Assembly (NCBI GenBank): GCA_030674185.1
Contig: CM060312.1
Location: 54,588,668-54,652,667 of the forward strand
DNA length: 64,000 nt
Direction: 5' to 3'
Source of the DNA: Monoplex corrugatus
Taxonomy: Eukaryota > Mollusca > Gastropoda > Littorinimorpha > Ranellidae
Under the pieces are notes generated by a model, which was given only the letters and a program-made list of their open reading frames with translations, was not told the origin of the DNA and made no database searches. A program made the position numbers and the translations under genes. Each line of letters begins with the position of its first letter. Within the stretch, counting starts at the first letter, position 1. Shown here piece by piece: positions 51,001 to 60,779 of the stretch.

Positions 51001-53262
51001 AGTCAAAGGGTTAAACTAGTTAACATTTCCATCTCAGACAGCAGGAAAGTCCACACACACACACACACACACACAGACAATCTAAGCACAAACTTTGAAC
51101 TCACAGTTCACGGAGGTCTTGCAGAGGTTGGAAGGAGTACTCCTGAATGGTGGTGATGTTGTTGTCCTCCAGATGAAGCTGTCTGAGGCGGGAGAGGCCA
51201 GTGAAGGCATGGTTGGTGATAGATTTAATGTGGTTCATCTTCAACCCCAACTTCATCAAGTTCTGCAGGCCCTGGAAAGCCCCACGCATGTCCTCCATTG
51301 TCCAAGCTATAGCGTTGTCATTCATCTCCCTGAAATAATGAGACATACATGGATTTGAAAATATGAAAACTGTTTTAAGAGGTTTTCACACTACATTTGG
51401 ATACTTCCATGTTGAAGCTACATACACACGTACACATACACATGTATGCACACACGCGCACACACACACAAAACAAACACACGTGCACACACACATGTAT
51501 CTGTGAACAGGAGAAACTGCTGTACACATGTAAAAGCCTGTATCCGGACCTGGCAACATGCATGTCAGGTCAATAATTGAAAATAAAGGTCTTTTCTGAC
51601 ATTAACAAATTTAACCCAAACACTGAATAATGACAATAAGTAGTAGAAAGAGGTAGAGTGAGAGATAGAAAGGAGGAAAGTGAGAGGGAGAGGGCATAAC
51701 ACAGAAAGATAAAGTCTAAACAAGCAAACAGACAAAAACCATAGTGATGATAAGACACGCTGACAAAAGTGACCACTGACATCTAAATCTGTAATACAAT
51801 TTGGGTGCTTAGCCTGAGAGAATGCCATCAGTATTCATGCAGAGGTATAGACATACAGGCAAAAATAAGCAACAATGGAATGGAATCTTTATTTAATGTC
51901 TGTTCACAATAGTGGTTTTAGACACACACACAACAACTAAGCAACAAAAGCTCACTGCCAAACCAAACACACGCCTACCGGAAACAAAAAGTGGGAGGGA
52001 GGGGATAAGGACGGGAGAAGGCAAAAAAAAAGTCTATCATCTTTGCATCACTATTCACACGCCAGAAAAATAATCAAACAAATATCAAATAAATAAAAAA
52101 CAAAACAAAAAAAACCCAGCACAAGCAGTATGTGCGAGAAAACAGAAACCCCTGTGCTGAAGAAACGGATGTAAATGCACGAACACAATAACATGAAAAG
52201 ATCTCAGAAGCATTTCTTGGCCTCTCTTCTATTCATCTGTATTTGCCTAAGCCCAAGGGCCCAATTAGGTAAAAATGCCTGCAACTTCAAATTTGAGAGA
52301 GTGACAGAAAGAGGGGAGGGTGAGAGAAAGACAGAGAAAGAGAAAGAGAGACAGAGACAGACAGACAGGCAGACGGAGAGAGACGGAAGCAGGTCTATTT
52401 GAAGATGACATCAAATATTTGCCAGCTGCCCCAAAAGACAAATAAAAGGTGTTGGGGTTCGATTTTCCTGTTGGCTAGAGCTTACCCAAACTGATTCTTT
52501 TTTCATAGCTCTTTGTTCCCCCTCGCTCTCCCCACCCAGACAATTTTCTTCCATCCCTTTTTCTCTTTCAGCATTTTGCTGGACAAGCATGATTTTTTCA
52601 ACCAAATATTTGTGGAGATTTAATCTTTTTTTTCCTCTCTTTTTCTGCAATGGAGTAATGCTACCTCAATGCCTGCATGAACATTGTTCTGCCGCATAGC
52701 CTATGTACTCTATCTTAGGTGGCCAGTGAATTTAGTTAGCCAAAATTAACCTTAAAATATTAATAAGTGTTGAACACATTTTTGTTTTGTTTTGTTTGCT
52801 TGTTAGTGTGGAATTTGCTGGGAAGTTTTGCAAAGGACAATCTCTTTGCCATTGTGGGTCCTTTTACGTTTGCTAAGAACATGCTATACACAGGACTTTG
52901 GATTATCGTTTCAACTGCAAACAACAGCATCCAGACCATCACTCAAAGTGTAGCAAAGAGTGGGGGGGGGGGGGGGGCAGTAAAGTCCTTGTCCAGCTGT
53001 GATCCAAACCCCAGACCTTTGGCTTCTTTCATCTCTGAATAGAAACTTCATCCACAAGGCCCACTACCCCACTACTTTAAATATTCATCTACCTATGGGT
53101 GAAGAACAAGGGACTTACAGGGTGACAAGTTCTCTCATGTCTTTAAACGCCCCCTCATCGATGCGGGACAGCTTGTTGTGGTCCAACAGAAGACTCTCCA
53201 GACCCATCAGATTCTTGAAAGTCAGGGAGAAAATGGTCTTCAGCTGGTTGTGGGTCAAATCT
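38810..53262 (-). CDS. LRIG: LRIG family receptor, 3' two thirds (LRRs, 3 Ig, TM, tail)
   Basis: Spliced gene read from exons 53119-53262, 51105-51329, 50501-50664, 49692-49834, 47602-47776, 45544-45828, 44659-44948, 43589-43754, 42570-42677, 40974-41747, 40134-40226 and 38810-39054; every phase joins. The order is five LRRs, an LRR C-terminal cap, three I-set Ig domains, one transmembrane helix and a tail of more than 380 residues. Signatures shared with vertebrate LRIG1-3 include [10 protein letters not shown] in Ig2, CEMSNTLG in Ig3, [13 protein letters not shown] in the helix and the GAF-type LRR insert. LRIG proteins are single-pass membrane regulators of receptor tyrosine kinase and BMP signalling. 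The signal peptide and first roughly ten LRRs are missing and must lie to the right of the window. Confidence 0.94.
40134..40226 (-). CDS. LRIG: LRIG exon: small Cys/His-rich tail exon
   Basis: A 93-bp exon reading [20 protein letters not shown] then [11 protein letters not shown], with eight cysteines and three histidines in 31 residues. The acceptor is TTTGCAG and the donor GTAAGT, phase 1 in and out. The CxxC spacing suggests metal binding, but this is inference. Confidence 0.82.
40450..40660 (+). repeat. 106-bp tandem duplication
   Basis: GAGAACTATTGGATCAA occurs at 40460 and 40566, and the following 90 bases, including ACAAATATGGATAT, are repeated with modest divergence. It lies in the LRIG intron. 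Confidence 0.85.
40974..41747 (-). CDS. LRIG: LRIG exon: large cytoplasmic-tail exon
   Basis: A 774-bp exon (257 codons plus split codons) that begins [18 protein letters not shown]. It is rich in Ser, Gln and His in the middle ([16 protein letters not shown]) and ends in cysteine-rich patches: [24 protein letters not shown] and [17 protein letters not shown]. No catalytic domain is seen. The clustered cysteines could be palmitoylated or bind metal. The phase fits on both sides (acceptor CTTCAG, donor GTGAGT). Confidence 0.9.
41984..42074 (+). repeat. (GT)n tract in LRIG intron
   Basis: GT repeats with three TGTTGTG interruptions, about 240 bp upstream of the large tail exon acceptor. Confidence 0.95.
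42440..42545 (-). mobile_element. LINE 3'-end fragment with (ATG)n tail, copy c
   Basis: An inverted short copy in the LRIG intron just 25 bp from the exon at 42570-42677. The minus strand reads [19 protein letters not shown] and then a TGATGATGATG tail. It lies immediately downstream of that exon's donor. Confidence 0.55.
42570..42677 (-). CDS. LRIG: LRIG exon: juxtamembrane tail
   Basis: Reads [18 protein letters not shown] then [21 protein letters not shown]-x-x-P-x-x-VPS aligns with the vertebrate DETVVPPDVPS start of the cytoplasmic tail. The acceptor is TTACAG and the donor GTATTA. Confidence 0.9.
43003..43500 (+). mobile_element. SINE family 2 with two tRNA-like heads
   Basis: Two head units in tandem: 43003-43070 (TTAGTTCAGTTGTTAAAG, B box AGGATTCAACCC) and 43117-43180 (GCAGCTCAGGTGTTAAGA, B box GGGTTCAACCC). 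The body follows with TTGGTTCTTTTGACAGAGG and the tail GGAATCTGCCGATTGATTGC. It lies in the LRIG intron 5' of the juxtamembrane exon. Confidence 0.65.
43589..43754 (-). CDS. LRIG: LRIG exon: transmembrane helix
   Basis: A short Ser/Thr-rich stalk ([18 protein letters not shown]) leads into a hydrophobic helix [20 protein letters not shown] and a basic stop-transfer [12 protein letters not shown]. SLVWVxIIYQTRK is conserved in vertebrate LRIGs. The acceptor is TTGCAG and the donor GTTAGA. Confidence 0.95.
43776..44405 (+). repeat. 96-bp minisatellite, about 6.5 copies
   Basis: Units start at about 43776, 43872, 43968, 44064, 44160, 44257 and 44353, each beginning AAGTTTTACACATTTC and containing CTTGTCGTTACTGTGGAACT. 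One unit is 97 bp. It begins 22 bp upstream of the acceptor-side start of the LRIG transmembrane exon, so it occupies the end of that intron. Confidence 0.95.
44659..44948 (-). CDS. LRIG: LRIG exon: Ig domain 3
   Basis: Encodes [51 protein letters not shown] and [13 protein letters not shown], matching the family TPDNQLLVV and [11 protein letters not shown] segments. The acceptor is CAACAG and the donor GTAGGC, phase 0 out. Confidence 0.95.
45544..45828 (-). CDS. LRIG: LRIG exon: Ig domain 2
   Basis: One exon codes the whole I-set domain: [32 protein letters not shown] and [14 protein letters not shown]. The [10 protein letters not shown] block is the strongest single LRIG signature in the window. 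Phase 1 in and out; the acceptor is ATTGCAG and the donor GTGAGC. Confidence 0.96.
46117..47405 (+). mobile_element. REL-endonuclease non-LTR retrotransposon, copy 2 (3' part, ORF open)
   Basis: The 5'-truncated copy begins at TGTAAACAATGCC. It keeps an uninterrupted frame to the stop at 47126-47128 (open from the Met at 46169), with the CCHC zinc motif, the PD-x14-E nuclease core and the terminal segment [16 protein letters not shown] tRNA-like tail and the common 3' terminus follow. It sits in the LRIG intron between Ig1 second half and Ig2, opposite to the gene. The open frame suggests recent insertion. Confidence 0.88.
47165..47253 (+). repeat. tRNA-like segment in 3' tail of REL element (copy 2)
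   Basis: About 36 bp after the stop codon the tail shows an A-box-like TTAGCACATTGG, a B-box GGTTCGCTCCC and a T-arm-like stem, spaced as in a tRNA. Equivalent segments lie on the minus strand at about 24712-24798 (copy 1) and 48419-48505 (copy 3). The acceptor stem pairs poorly, so it is tRNA-derived rather than a working tRNA gene. Confidence 0.65.
47602..47776 (-). CDS. LRIG: LRIG exon: second half of Ig domain 1
   Basis: Encodes [20 protein letters not shown] then [19 protein letters not shown], giving the DxGxYxC-type second cysteine. The acceptor is GACAG and the donor GTGAGT, phase 1 out. The intron separating it from the first half holds a retrotransposon nested in a LINE. Confidence 0.92.
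48020..49560 (+). mobile_element. older LINE fragment split by REL copy 3
   Basis: The left half (48020-48254) reads as a decayed pre-RT segment with [20 protein letters not shown] and LVKDAKNAS. After the nested insert the right half resumes with [20 protein letters not shown] and, further on, [20 protein letters not shown] with frame breaks. This is typical of the region before the reverse transcriptase in RTE/Jockey-like LINEs. It overlaps the LRIG exon-proximal intron only. Confidence 0.6.
48255..49252 (-). mobile_element. REL-endonuclease non-LTR retrotransposon, copy 3 (short 3' part)
   Basis: Shorter than the other copies: it starts within [13 protein letters not shown] and runs through the CCHC motif and nuclease to the stop at 48536-48538, then the tRNA-like tail and 3' terminus. 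It splits a different LINE, whose frame resumes on the other side. It lies in the LRIG intron dividing Ig domain 1. Confidence 0.88.
49692..49834 (-). CDS. LRIG: LRIG exon: first half of Ig domain 1
   Basis: Encodes [19 protein letters not shown], then the first Ig cysteine in [11 protein letters not shown] and the core Trp in TIQWMKDNE. The acceptor is TTACAG and the donor GTAAGT. It ends phase 0, splitting the Ig fold as in other LRIG genes. Confidence 0.92.
50501..50664 (-). CDS. LRIG: LRIG exon: LRR C-terminal cap
   Basis: Reads [18 protein letters not shown], with the CDC-x-L-x-WL start of an LRRCT domain, then [15 protein letters not shown] and EEFKC. I end it at the GTAAGT donor (50500-50499), because joining there to the next exon gives [13 protein letters not shown], the same spacing as vertebrate VCDDFLKPQII. 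A second in-phase donor at 50395-50394 would add 35 residues. Confidence 0.88.
50833..51016 (+). repeat. palindromic repeat family, copy 6
   Basis: Outer arms TGATTCCTGCACCCTGTCC and GGGAGTCAAAGGGTTAA; the inner hairpin is partly lost (CTATCTACGGCAGGAAGC). It lies in the LRIG intron between the last LRR exon and the LRRCT exon. Confidence 0.72.
51105..51329 (-). CDS. LRIG: LRIG exon: last three leucine-rich repeats
   Basis: A 225-bp exon, longer than three 72-bp units because the first repeat carries the family insert [13 protein letters not shown] (vertebrate TIEDTSGAFSGL). The other repeats read [19 protein letters not shown] and [19 protein letters not shown]. The acceptor is TTTCAG and the donor GTGAGT. 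Confidence 0.93.
53119..53262 (-). CDS. LRIG: LRIG exon: two leucine-rich repeats
   Basis: Exactly 144 bp (two 24-residue repeats), phase 2 in and out. It reads [18 protein letters not shown] then [20 protein letters not shown], with classic LxxLxLxxNxL spacing. The acceptor is TTTTCAG and the donor GTAAGT. It is the most 5' LRIG exon found; no LRR coding is visible in the 10.7 kb to its right. Confidence 0.92.
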
Positions 53263-53571
53263 CTGAAAACACACAAAAAGCAAGAGTTGGTTACAGTAAA
53301 TTACTGACAGTCACTGTGAAGTATACACACACACAATGCTGTTTTTAATTGTAGTGTATATAAGGATTACGTACAAAATGCATATCATGTGTCAGTCTGT
53401 ACATACACCACGAACAGCAACAGATGAGAAGACAGGGTAGAAAACAGGGTAGAAACTGCCAGAACAGACAAGATAGCGGCGGGATTGCATTCCATACAAA
53501 CTCAAGACTAATAGATCAAAGATGGAGGAAAGCAGAAACTGAGAAAAGCACAGACTGAGAAAGAAAACGTG

Positions 53572-53574
<3 letters not shown>

Positions 53575-53628
<54 letters not shown>

Positions 53629-53631
53629 AGG

Positions 53632-53663
<32 letters not shown>

Positions 53664-53760
53664 GAGAGAAGGGGGAGAGAGAGAGAAAAATGTGAGAGAA
53701 AGAGAGAGAGTAAGAGAGAGAAAGAGACAGACATAGGTACAGACAAAGACAGAGACAGAC
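53575..53760 (+). repeat. (GA)n-rich tract
   Basis: A pure GA run of about 45 bp (53577-53623), then GA-rich sequence with GACA units. It lies upstream of the first LRIG exon seen. Confidence 0.95.
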
Positions 53761-54232
53761 GGAGGGGGCTGGGGAGTGATACAAAGACAGGGGGAAGGGA
53801 GCATGCTAGAGAGTGAGAACTAGAGATTGCTCAAGACTCAAACTCAATTTAAATAATCTACATACATGATACATACTTCACCAGAACGCGACTAAGTGGA
53901 TGGAGTGAGGGAAAGGATCTGGGTTTTGTTCAATTCCATGCAATAAGAGGTGGGTGGGGGGGGGGGGGGGGGAAATCACGCAAACTTGTTATAGTAGTTG
54001 GCCTGAACTTGTGGAAATCACAGACAGTATTATTTTGATATCTACACGACAGAGAGAAGGAGGGGGGGGGGGGGGGGAAGAGACGGAGCACGTGCATCAA
54101 GACTCACACAACACGAGCAGGGATGACTGCCACATGGTGTCAGCCCTTTGAGCCACCTCGGCCCCAGTCCCCTGTACAAACAAACACTGCTTTGCCTCTC
54201 TCCTACCCCTTACACTACTGAATACACACATC

Positions 54233-54282
<50 letters not shown>

Positions 54283-54769
54283 CCCCATCATTCTGTTCAG
54301 TTTTCTTGCCCCCTCTTCCCTCACAATCCAAATCCAAATACACGCGGTTTCTTGCTTTCTTTTCGCTCATCCTCTCCACTCCCTCGTTCGCGAGAAACCG
54401 TCACTGTTTCCTCTCTCTCATCTTCTAATTATTTTCTCTCTTTTCCAGCAACTGTTTTTCGATCAACCCCGTCTGCCTCCACCGAGCCTACCCTCGCTTC
54501 CTTCCTCCTCCTCCCCACTCCCAATCTCTCGCTATCCCTCAGACCCCACCCTCATCCCCACCACCAAACTCAAAATTTCTACGCCACCAGTGGTGGTTTT
54601 GACGCGTTGGGGTGGGTAGAGTCGTGGTTCCTCGGTACAGCAACAGAAACTACATTCCCTGATTCACCAAAGATCACGGTCTGGAAGGATATTGGATAAT
54701 AAAAAAGTCATTTTCTCCAGTTTAATGAATGTCGTAAAATATATTCCCAACTCCCGACTACCTACTGAT

Positions 54770-55022
<253 letters not shown>

Positions 55023-55419
55023 GGGAGTGAGAGAGGGACAGCGTAGTGAGGGCTGGGGAACGCTAAAAAACTTTAAAAAAAAAAAAAACTGCACCAAAGC
55101 GCCTTCCAACCACGACCCGAACAGACACTTTTCAACACTGTCTCAATGTCTTCCACTCCCCACCCCCTATCTACCACCTCCTCTCCCATGTCTTTCTTCT
55201 GCTCTGTGACTGTCACTCATTCTGCCCACACTACCACCACCACCTCCACCACCTTCTTTTTCCCCTTTCTCCCAAACATGCCAGCGCACTGTTGCCGAAT
55301 TTTACGCTAAATATCCTTGTAAACATTTCACTTCACAGAAACTCCAATTCCACGACCCCTGAAGGAAGGGGAAGAAAAAAAAAAAAAGAAAAAAAAAAGA
55401 CTACTCCACTCCTCCTCCA

Positions 55420-55665
55420 CCCTGCGGGCTACCCTACCCGATCCACCCCGAATCGTCTTGACTGGGTCCTTGTGTTGTTGTATATCGGGGTGCTCGCAGC
55501 TAGCGCGGCCAGAGTCGGGTGGATAGAAAGGCTCGCTCCTCACTGGCGCCTACCTACAAAAGGGAATTCAGTGCCGATTCAATAGAGCGACGCTGCATTC
55601 GCCCTCAAATCAATCCTTTCTGAGCGGGCGTCAAAGGCGCGATAGAGAAGAGAGAGCCCGGAAAG
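55420..55665. other. GC- and CpG-rich patch
   Basis: About 240 bp visibly richer in G, C and CpG than its surroundings, with CTAGCGCGGCC and TGAGCGGGCGTC. No LRIG-like coding is seen in it. A promoter or untranslated first exon is possible but unproven. Confidence 0.3.
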
Positions 55666-56369
55666 CAATTATATTTTGGGGGGAAAAAAGAAAAAGAAAA
55701 GAAAAAAGAAAAAAGAAAAGAAATTAAAAAAAGTCAAGCCACACTGCCAATCTTTCTTTTTTCTTTTCTTTTTTTTTTTCTTTTTTTTTCTTTTTGTTTG
55801 TTTTGTTTCGTTTTGTTTTGTTTTGTTACGGTGCTCTTTGACACGTTATGTGTCATCGTCATCTTACCTGGGTTACCATAGTGGGGGTGCAAGGGGATGG
55901 AGGGGAGGAAAACTATGTCACACTGTTTTAATGTAATGCGAACTGATTTTCGTAAAACTCGTCCCAAAAAAAGTCAAGATAACTTTAAAACTGCTTTAAA
56001 GACTTTACTGACTGTAGGTTCTTTCAGAGACTATTCAAAACTAATTTCAAACATAAACATCCGTTTTTGCATTTACCTATTTAACTAGTCATTCTTCTTC
56101 TCCCTTAACTCCCTGAAGAGTCATAGCAGCGCCCCACTAAAGAACTGTTCATCAGATTCCTCCAGCTCTATCGGTTGTGTGCCAATGCCTGGGTCTCTGC
56201 AGACGGTTTCTTTGTCCATTTCCTAAAAGGTATCAGTCCATCTTTTTTCTTTGTTTTGTTTTCTGTCTTCGTCTCCCTCCCTAAACAATTCCCAGAAGGA
56301 CTGATTTAGCAAGGCCACTGGATATTGTTACATGGCCATATCAACCTCCCCTCCCCCCCCCCTTCTTAA

Positions 56370-56745
56370 TTGACGTCAGCAGATTTTCATATGGTCCAGA
56401 GAGCTGACTGATCATCTGGCGCACATGTTCATTGGTGACATGATCAGTTTATCTGATATGTTTAGTATCTAGTGATCACATCTCATTTCCATGGCCTGGA
56501 TTCGACTTTCCAAATCCGCTCTAAGAGTCCATGTCTCACATGCATACAGATGGACGGAATACACCAATGCACGTAAGAACCTGGTCTTGTGTTCCATGGA
56601 GATGTTCTTGTCTTTCCATACAAGTTTCAGCCTGGACAGTGCTGTTGTTGTCTTACACTGCCCTTAGGAGAATTTCTGGTTTGGATCCCTCACTGCTAAT
56701 GAAGGATCCCAAAGAAGGGAACTATTGGACAGTTCGTAGGTTCAG
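56370..56745 (-). mobile_element. degenerate LINE RT fragment
   Basis: The minus strand gives a decayed reading with HTWTLRADLESRIQAMEMRC, the conserved region after the RT palm in many LINE ORF2 proteins (ExWxL-x-R-IxAxEMRC). Frame breaks are present and no intact ORF remains. Confidence 0.55.
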
Positions 56746-56824
56746 CCCATAGTCATTATTAAAAATGCTGTACTGAATTATGAGCTCCGTAAATTTAAGC
56801 AAATTTTGTTTTCATCTGTCTGGT

Positions 56825-57012
56825 ACTATTACGTTACAGGAAAGCTGGAGGGAAAGAGAGCACCAGGTAGCCCAGGGAGAAAATACTGGACGGACTTGCA
56901 GGATGGCTGAGGACTGAGAGGGTGGAAGATGTGCTTGCGGCAACAAGGGATAGACACATATGGAGGGCCATGATTACCAACGCCACGCGGCAGGGCACAT
57001 GATGATGACAAT
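56825..57012 (+). mobile_element. LINE 3'-end fragment with (ATG)n tail, copy d
   Basis: The longest copy of this 3' end: GKLEGKRAPGSPREKILDG, a frame break, then DRHIWRAMITNATRQGT and an ATGATGATG tail. It lies next to, and opposite in strand to, the RT fragment at 56370-56745. Confidence 0.6.
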
Positions 57013-57496
57013 TACGGTCCTTGATGAGAACTGAGGCGTGTGCAAGATGATGTACAGTCAGTTGTGCGGATGGCGACAACCACTGTAAGAAATATACCCA
57101 CTGCCATGCTCATTTTATATCTGCCTTGTGCCATTCTATGTTGACAGTCAGACATAGTTAATCCGTAGCTTGGCTCCCTTCTCCACCCCCTTTCACAACT
57201 GCGCGCGCGCGATGCGCACGCACGCGCACACACACATGCGCGCACAAATACTGCTCATGTCCATGACAAAGCCTGACTGCACAGAAGATGACAGAGAAGC
57301 GTCGAAGGATCTACTAACAAATCCCTTCTTTTCCTCACAATGTCAGCTTTGACATGTTCATTCTTTCCTGCTCGCTCGCTATCAGCTCTGAACAATTATT
57401 TCATTCACTAGGCAACTTCTCCCCTTTCAATATTTAAAAGATACAGGAAGAGCCAGAGGTTTGGAAGGGGATTCAGACTGATTCAAAACAGTCACT

Positions 57497-57531
57497 ACAC
57501 ACACACACAACACACACACACACACACCACA

Positions 57532-57562
<31 letters not shown>

Positions 57563-57640
57563 CGAATAAACAGATAGATGGATGGATGGATGGATAGACA
57601 GATATATAGATGGATGGATGGATGGATGGATAGCTGGATA
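57497..57640 (+). repeat. (CA)n and (GATG)n tract
   Basis: CA repeats to about 57563, followed by GATAGATGGATGGATG-type tetranucleotides. Confidence 0.93.
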
Positions 57641-58860
57641 GTAGCTGCATAGACAGACAGATACAGATAAAATTCAAATCAGAAAACGGTTCAACCTCAA
57701 TTCAATCAAATAACATGTTTTATAACCACTCTCTGTAGTACATAACGTACACTGGAGGCAACATGATCAAATAAACTGACACATTTTGACATTTTTCCTT
57801 TCAACTGTGGAGCAATATAAATACATAATTACAACGCAGGCGATACGACGATTTTCTCAATAAGTATGCTTATTCCAACCTTGTGTCCACAAAATCGTCT
57901 ATTTGGTGATTTGAAACATTTAGATCTTGAATGATTTAAACAACACACTGAATTAACTTTATCTTTGATAAGATCGTTGTATGGTATCTTTAGATAAGTT
58001 AAACTAAATGATCAAAGTTGAACGGTTTTTAAACTCTGTCTTCAGAATTAACAACAGTCAGTGACCTACCCCCTACCCCCCCGAATTCTTTTTGTCTTAA
58101 AGATGGATGTATACGCAACATGGTTGTCTGATCTATTCCAAACACCTTACCCTGAAATGAGAAAACAACAACAACAACAAACAAAACAAAAAGCCACTCA
58201 AATTTCCTTCCCTACATGCTTCCTCAGTAGAAAAAAAAATAAAATTCAGGTTTTTTTTTGTTTGTTTCCTTCCTTGTTTGGTACATCTATTTAATTGTGG
58301 TTTTATTTTGCAATTATATTTTACTTCCTTTTATCTGCTGGTTCCAACTTTCATTTAACATCCTTTCAACTTCTGGAACTGTTCTGGCCAACCCATTATG
58401 TTTTCTTTGTTTTCACGTTTCTCTTTTAACACTGAATCAGTTTTTCTTCCCACCCCTAACCCCAAAGACACAAACAAACAACTGCTACAATCGTTCCCCA
58501 CAACCCCTACCCCGGCTTGACGGAAAAAGGAGGCGAGACAAAAAACCAAAGCTTTCCATTTCAATACCATGATCAACACAAACCTGAATGACTTTAAGGA
58601 AAAACACACAAGACACACATGTAAAAGCAAGAAAACAAAAACAATCAAAATTCGAGATTTCGAAACTAAAACAAGTGTAAAAACCGTTTTGCCTCTCTTC
58701 CACCCAAGTGTGTACTAGCACGTAAAACTCACAAACTCCCTAGCGCCATGCACAATGTTAGGTGTCACTGTATCTCATCCTTAGTTCCTACTTGTACCGC
58801 TTGTCTTTCTGGATCATTTGATACTCTGACTTCCTGACAGGAATTTGCTACCCTTCATGT
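57640..58860. other. AT-rich DNA, nothing recognised
   Basis: No exon or repeat with recognisable homology; the short open frames here have low-complexity composition. Probably intron or 5' flank of LRIG. Confidence 0.5.
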
Positions 58861-58879
58861 TTATTGCCTTGTCAGTTAA

Positions 58880-58880
<1 letters not shown>

Positions 58881-58952
<72 letters not shown>

Positions 58953-58982
58953 TGCGTGAGAGAGAGAGAGAGAGAGAGACAG

Positions 58983-59065
<83 letters not shown>

Positions 59066-59100
59066 TGAGTGAGTGTACGTGTGTATGTGTGTATGTGTGT
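58881..59100 (+). repeat. (TG)n(GA)n(TG)n tract
   Basis: A long TG run, a GCGTGC plus GA segment (58949-58984), then a second TG run of about 80 bp ending in GTGAGTGAGTGAG. Confidence 0.95.
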
Positions 59101-59670
59101 GACAGTTAGTAATGTCTAATTGATTGAAATCTGGATAACTGGAACAGTACAGTCTGCAAATTTTGTTCCCGATTTTATCTTTCAAAAGGTACTGTGCTCT
59201 CTCTGTCCGGGCTCTCTCTCTCATGTTCCACGACTTAACATGACCAAGATGTGTTTGAGGTTAACATGTTAGTCACTACCGACATGATAATCTTTCAGTA
59301 TATATATAAAAAACATAATAAAAAACCCCAAAGAACGTGAAATATTGATTTTTTTTTCATTTGTTATAACTAACATTATTAAAAGTAACAACAACAACAA
59401 CAACAAAATTGCGAGAAAGAATTTGCCGAGGTAGCATAGGTGTCATTAAAGCAAAATGTTAACAAAAGACCCGGATGGTTGTTTTTTTAATTTCTGCCTG
59501 TGTAAAAAGCGCAATCACTGATGCTGCTTGGAAAGAACATTCAGGAATCAGGACAACACCTAGATCATATTTTTGCAACCATGGAAGCTAGTTCTATATG
59601 GATATCTCTGACCACTTTCTCACTCTTCCTGTGCTCTTTATGTCCAGAGCATCTCCATGGACACGGAACC

Positions 59671-59862
59671 CCCAAAAGGGAACTAATTTCTTAATCTATC
59701 ATAATTATGTGAGCTGATTAAACAAACTATTTTCCAGCCTTTGTTAAACCAACTATTTTGCTGTCTATCCCAAGGGGAAACTTTTTTTTTTTTAATCTAT
59801 CATATGCGCGCTGATTAAACAAACTGTTTTCCAGCGTTGGTTAAACAAAGTATTTTCCTGTT
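59671..59862 (+). repeat. 101-bp tandem duplication
   Basis: TTAATCTATCATA starts at 59691 and 59792, and both are followed by GCTGATTAAACAAACT and TTTTCCAGC. The homopolymer before the second unit is expanded. Confidence 0.8.
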
Positions 59863-60059
59863 TCAAAGAACGACATATTCAGAAAACAACACACACAGCT
59901 AAGGAGTTGTGACGAAAAAAAGAGCAAAAATTATGTTTGTATCTTTAAAGTACATAGCAACTTGGTCTTAACAATGCTGAGCATTCCTACCATCTTCTTT
60001 GCTCTATGTATTATTCTTTACTCTGTCACTGCCCCTTTCACCCCCTGTCCCCCTCCGCT

Positions 60060-60680
60060 TGGACAAGGAAAGCGGGAGGCGTAGCTCTGAACCGTAAATC
60101 TTGATAGGACAACTGACTTGTGACACCCCGGGTAGAAACCCACTTACACCTGCCCAAAGTCGTTACCAACCCCAACTTGTACTGAGCTTCAAGATCGCTT
60201 TCTCACAATTGACCCAGGCACGTCCGAGCGCCCATCCGAGGACAGAGGGCATACTGGGAGGGAGGGACAGGTGTGAGTGGGGGGGTAATGGTGGAGCAAT
60301 AGCTGCTGGTGTGTATTGTGGACGACACAGTTTCAATATCGTTGTGCCTTCAATAGAAGACGCTGAGGGACGACCAGGGCTCCGCAAACCATCATAAACA
60401 ATTCAGGGACATGCTCCAAACAACCACCCCTCTATTCACCTACAGAGACGGGAAGGGTAGAGGAGGTTGGGGGAGGGAAGGTAGAGAAGACTGGGGAGGG
60501 GGCACGACCAACATAACACATAGCTGGAAGGATAAAGGGAGCGGGGGAGTTACTGGGGTCATGCGGAGGTCCAGCGGTGTAAATGCATGTGCCATGTCCC
60601 CCAGCTCTCGACTGATCGGTCCACTGTCCGGACACTTCAAAGGCAACGCGGGAGGTGTATGAGGGCCGAGTGAAGCCCTT
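60060..60680. other. GC-rich stretch without recognised gene
   Basis: GC-rich sequence with open frames on both strands (for example 60101-60397 plus and 60440-60727 minus) that resemble no family I know and overlap each other. They are probably compositional, not coding. An untranslated or regulatory role cannot be excluded. Confidence 0.25.
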
Positions 60681-60779
60681 CTTAACGCAGTCGCAAAGTG
60701 CCTAGTTCCAGTGTGGCAATATAACACTTTTCTTCCAAAGCAATGCGGGCATGCACGTGCATGCAGGCCTAACGCTCGT

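Noticed and set aside
54352..54699. 115-residue Ser-rich frame as an LRIG 5' exon
   Set aside because: It has no leucine-rich repeat or signal peptide and no matching splice phase.
55676..55936. 86-residue Lys/Phe-rich frame
   Set aside because: It is a translation of poly-A and poly-T runs.
60101..60727. Coding gene in the GC-rich stretch
   Set aside because: Overlapping frames on both strands with no recognisable domain; likely a composition effect.
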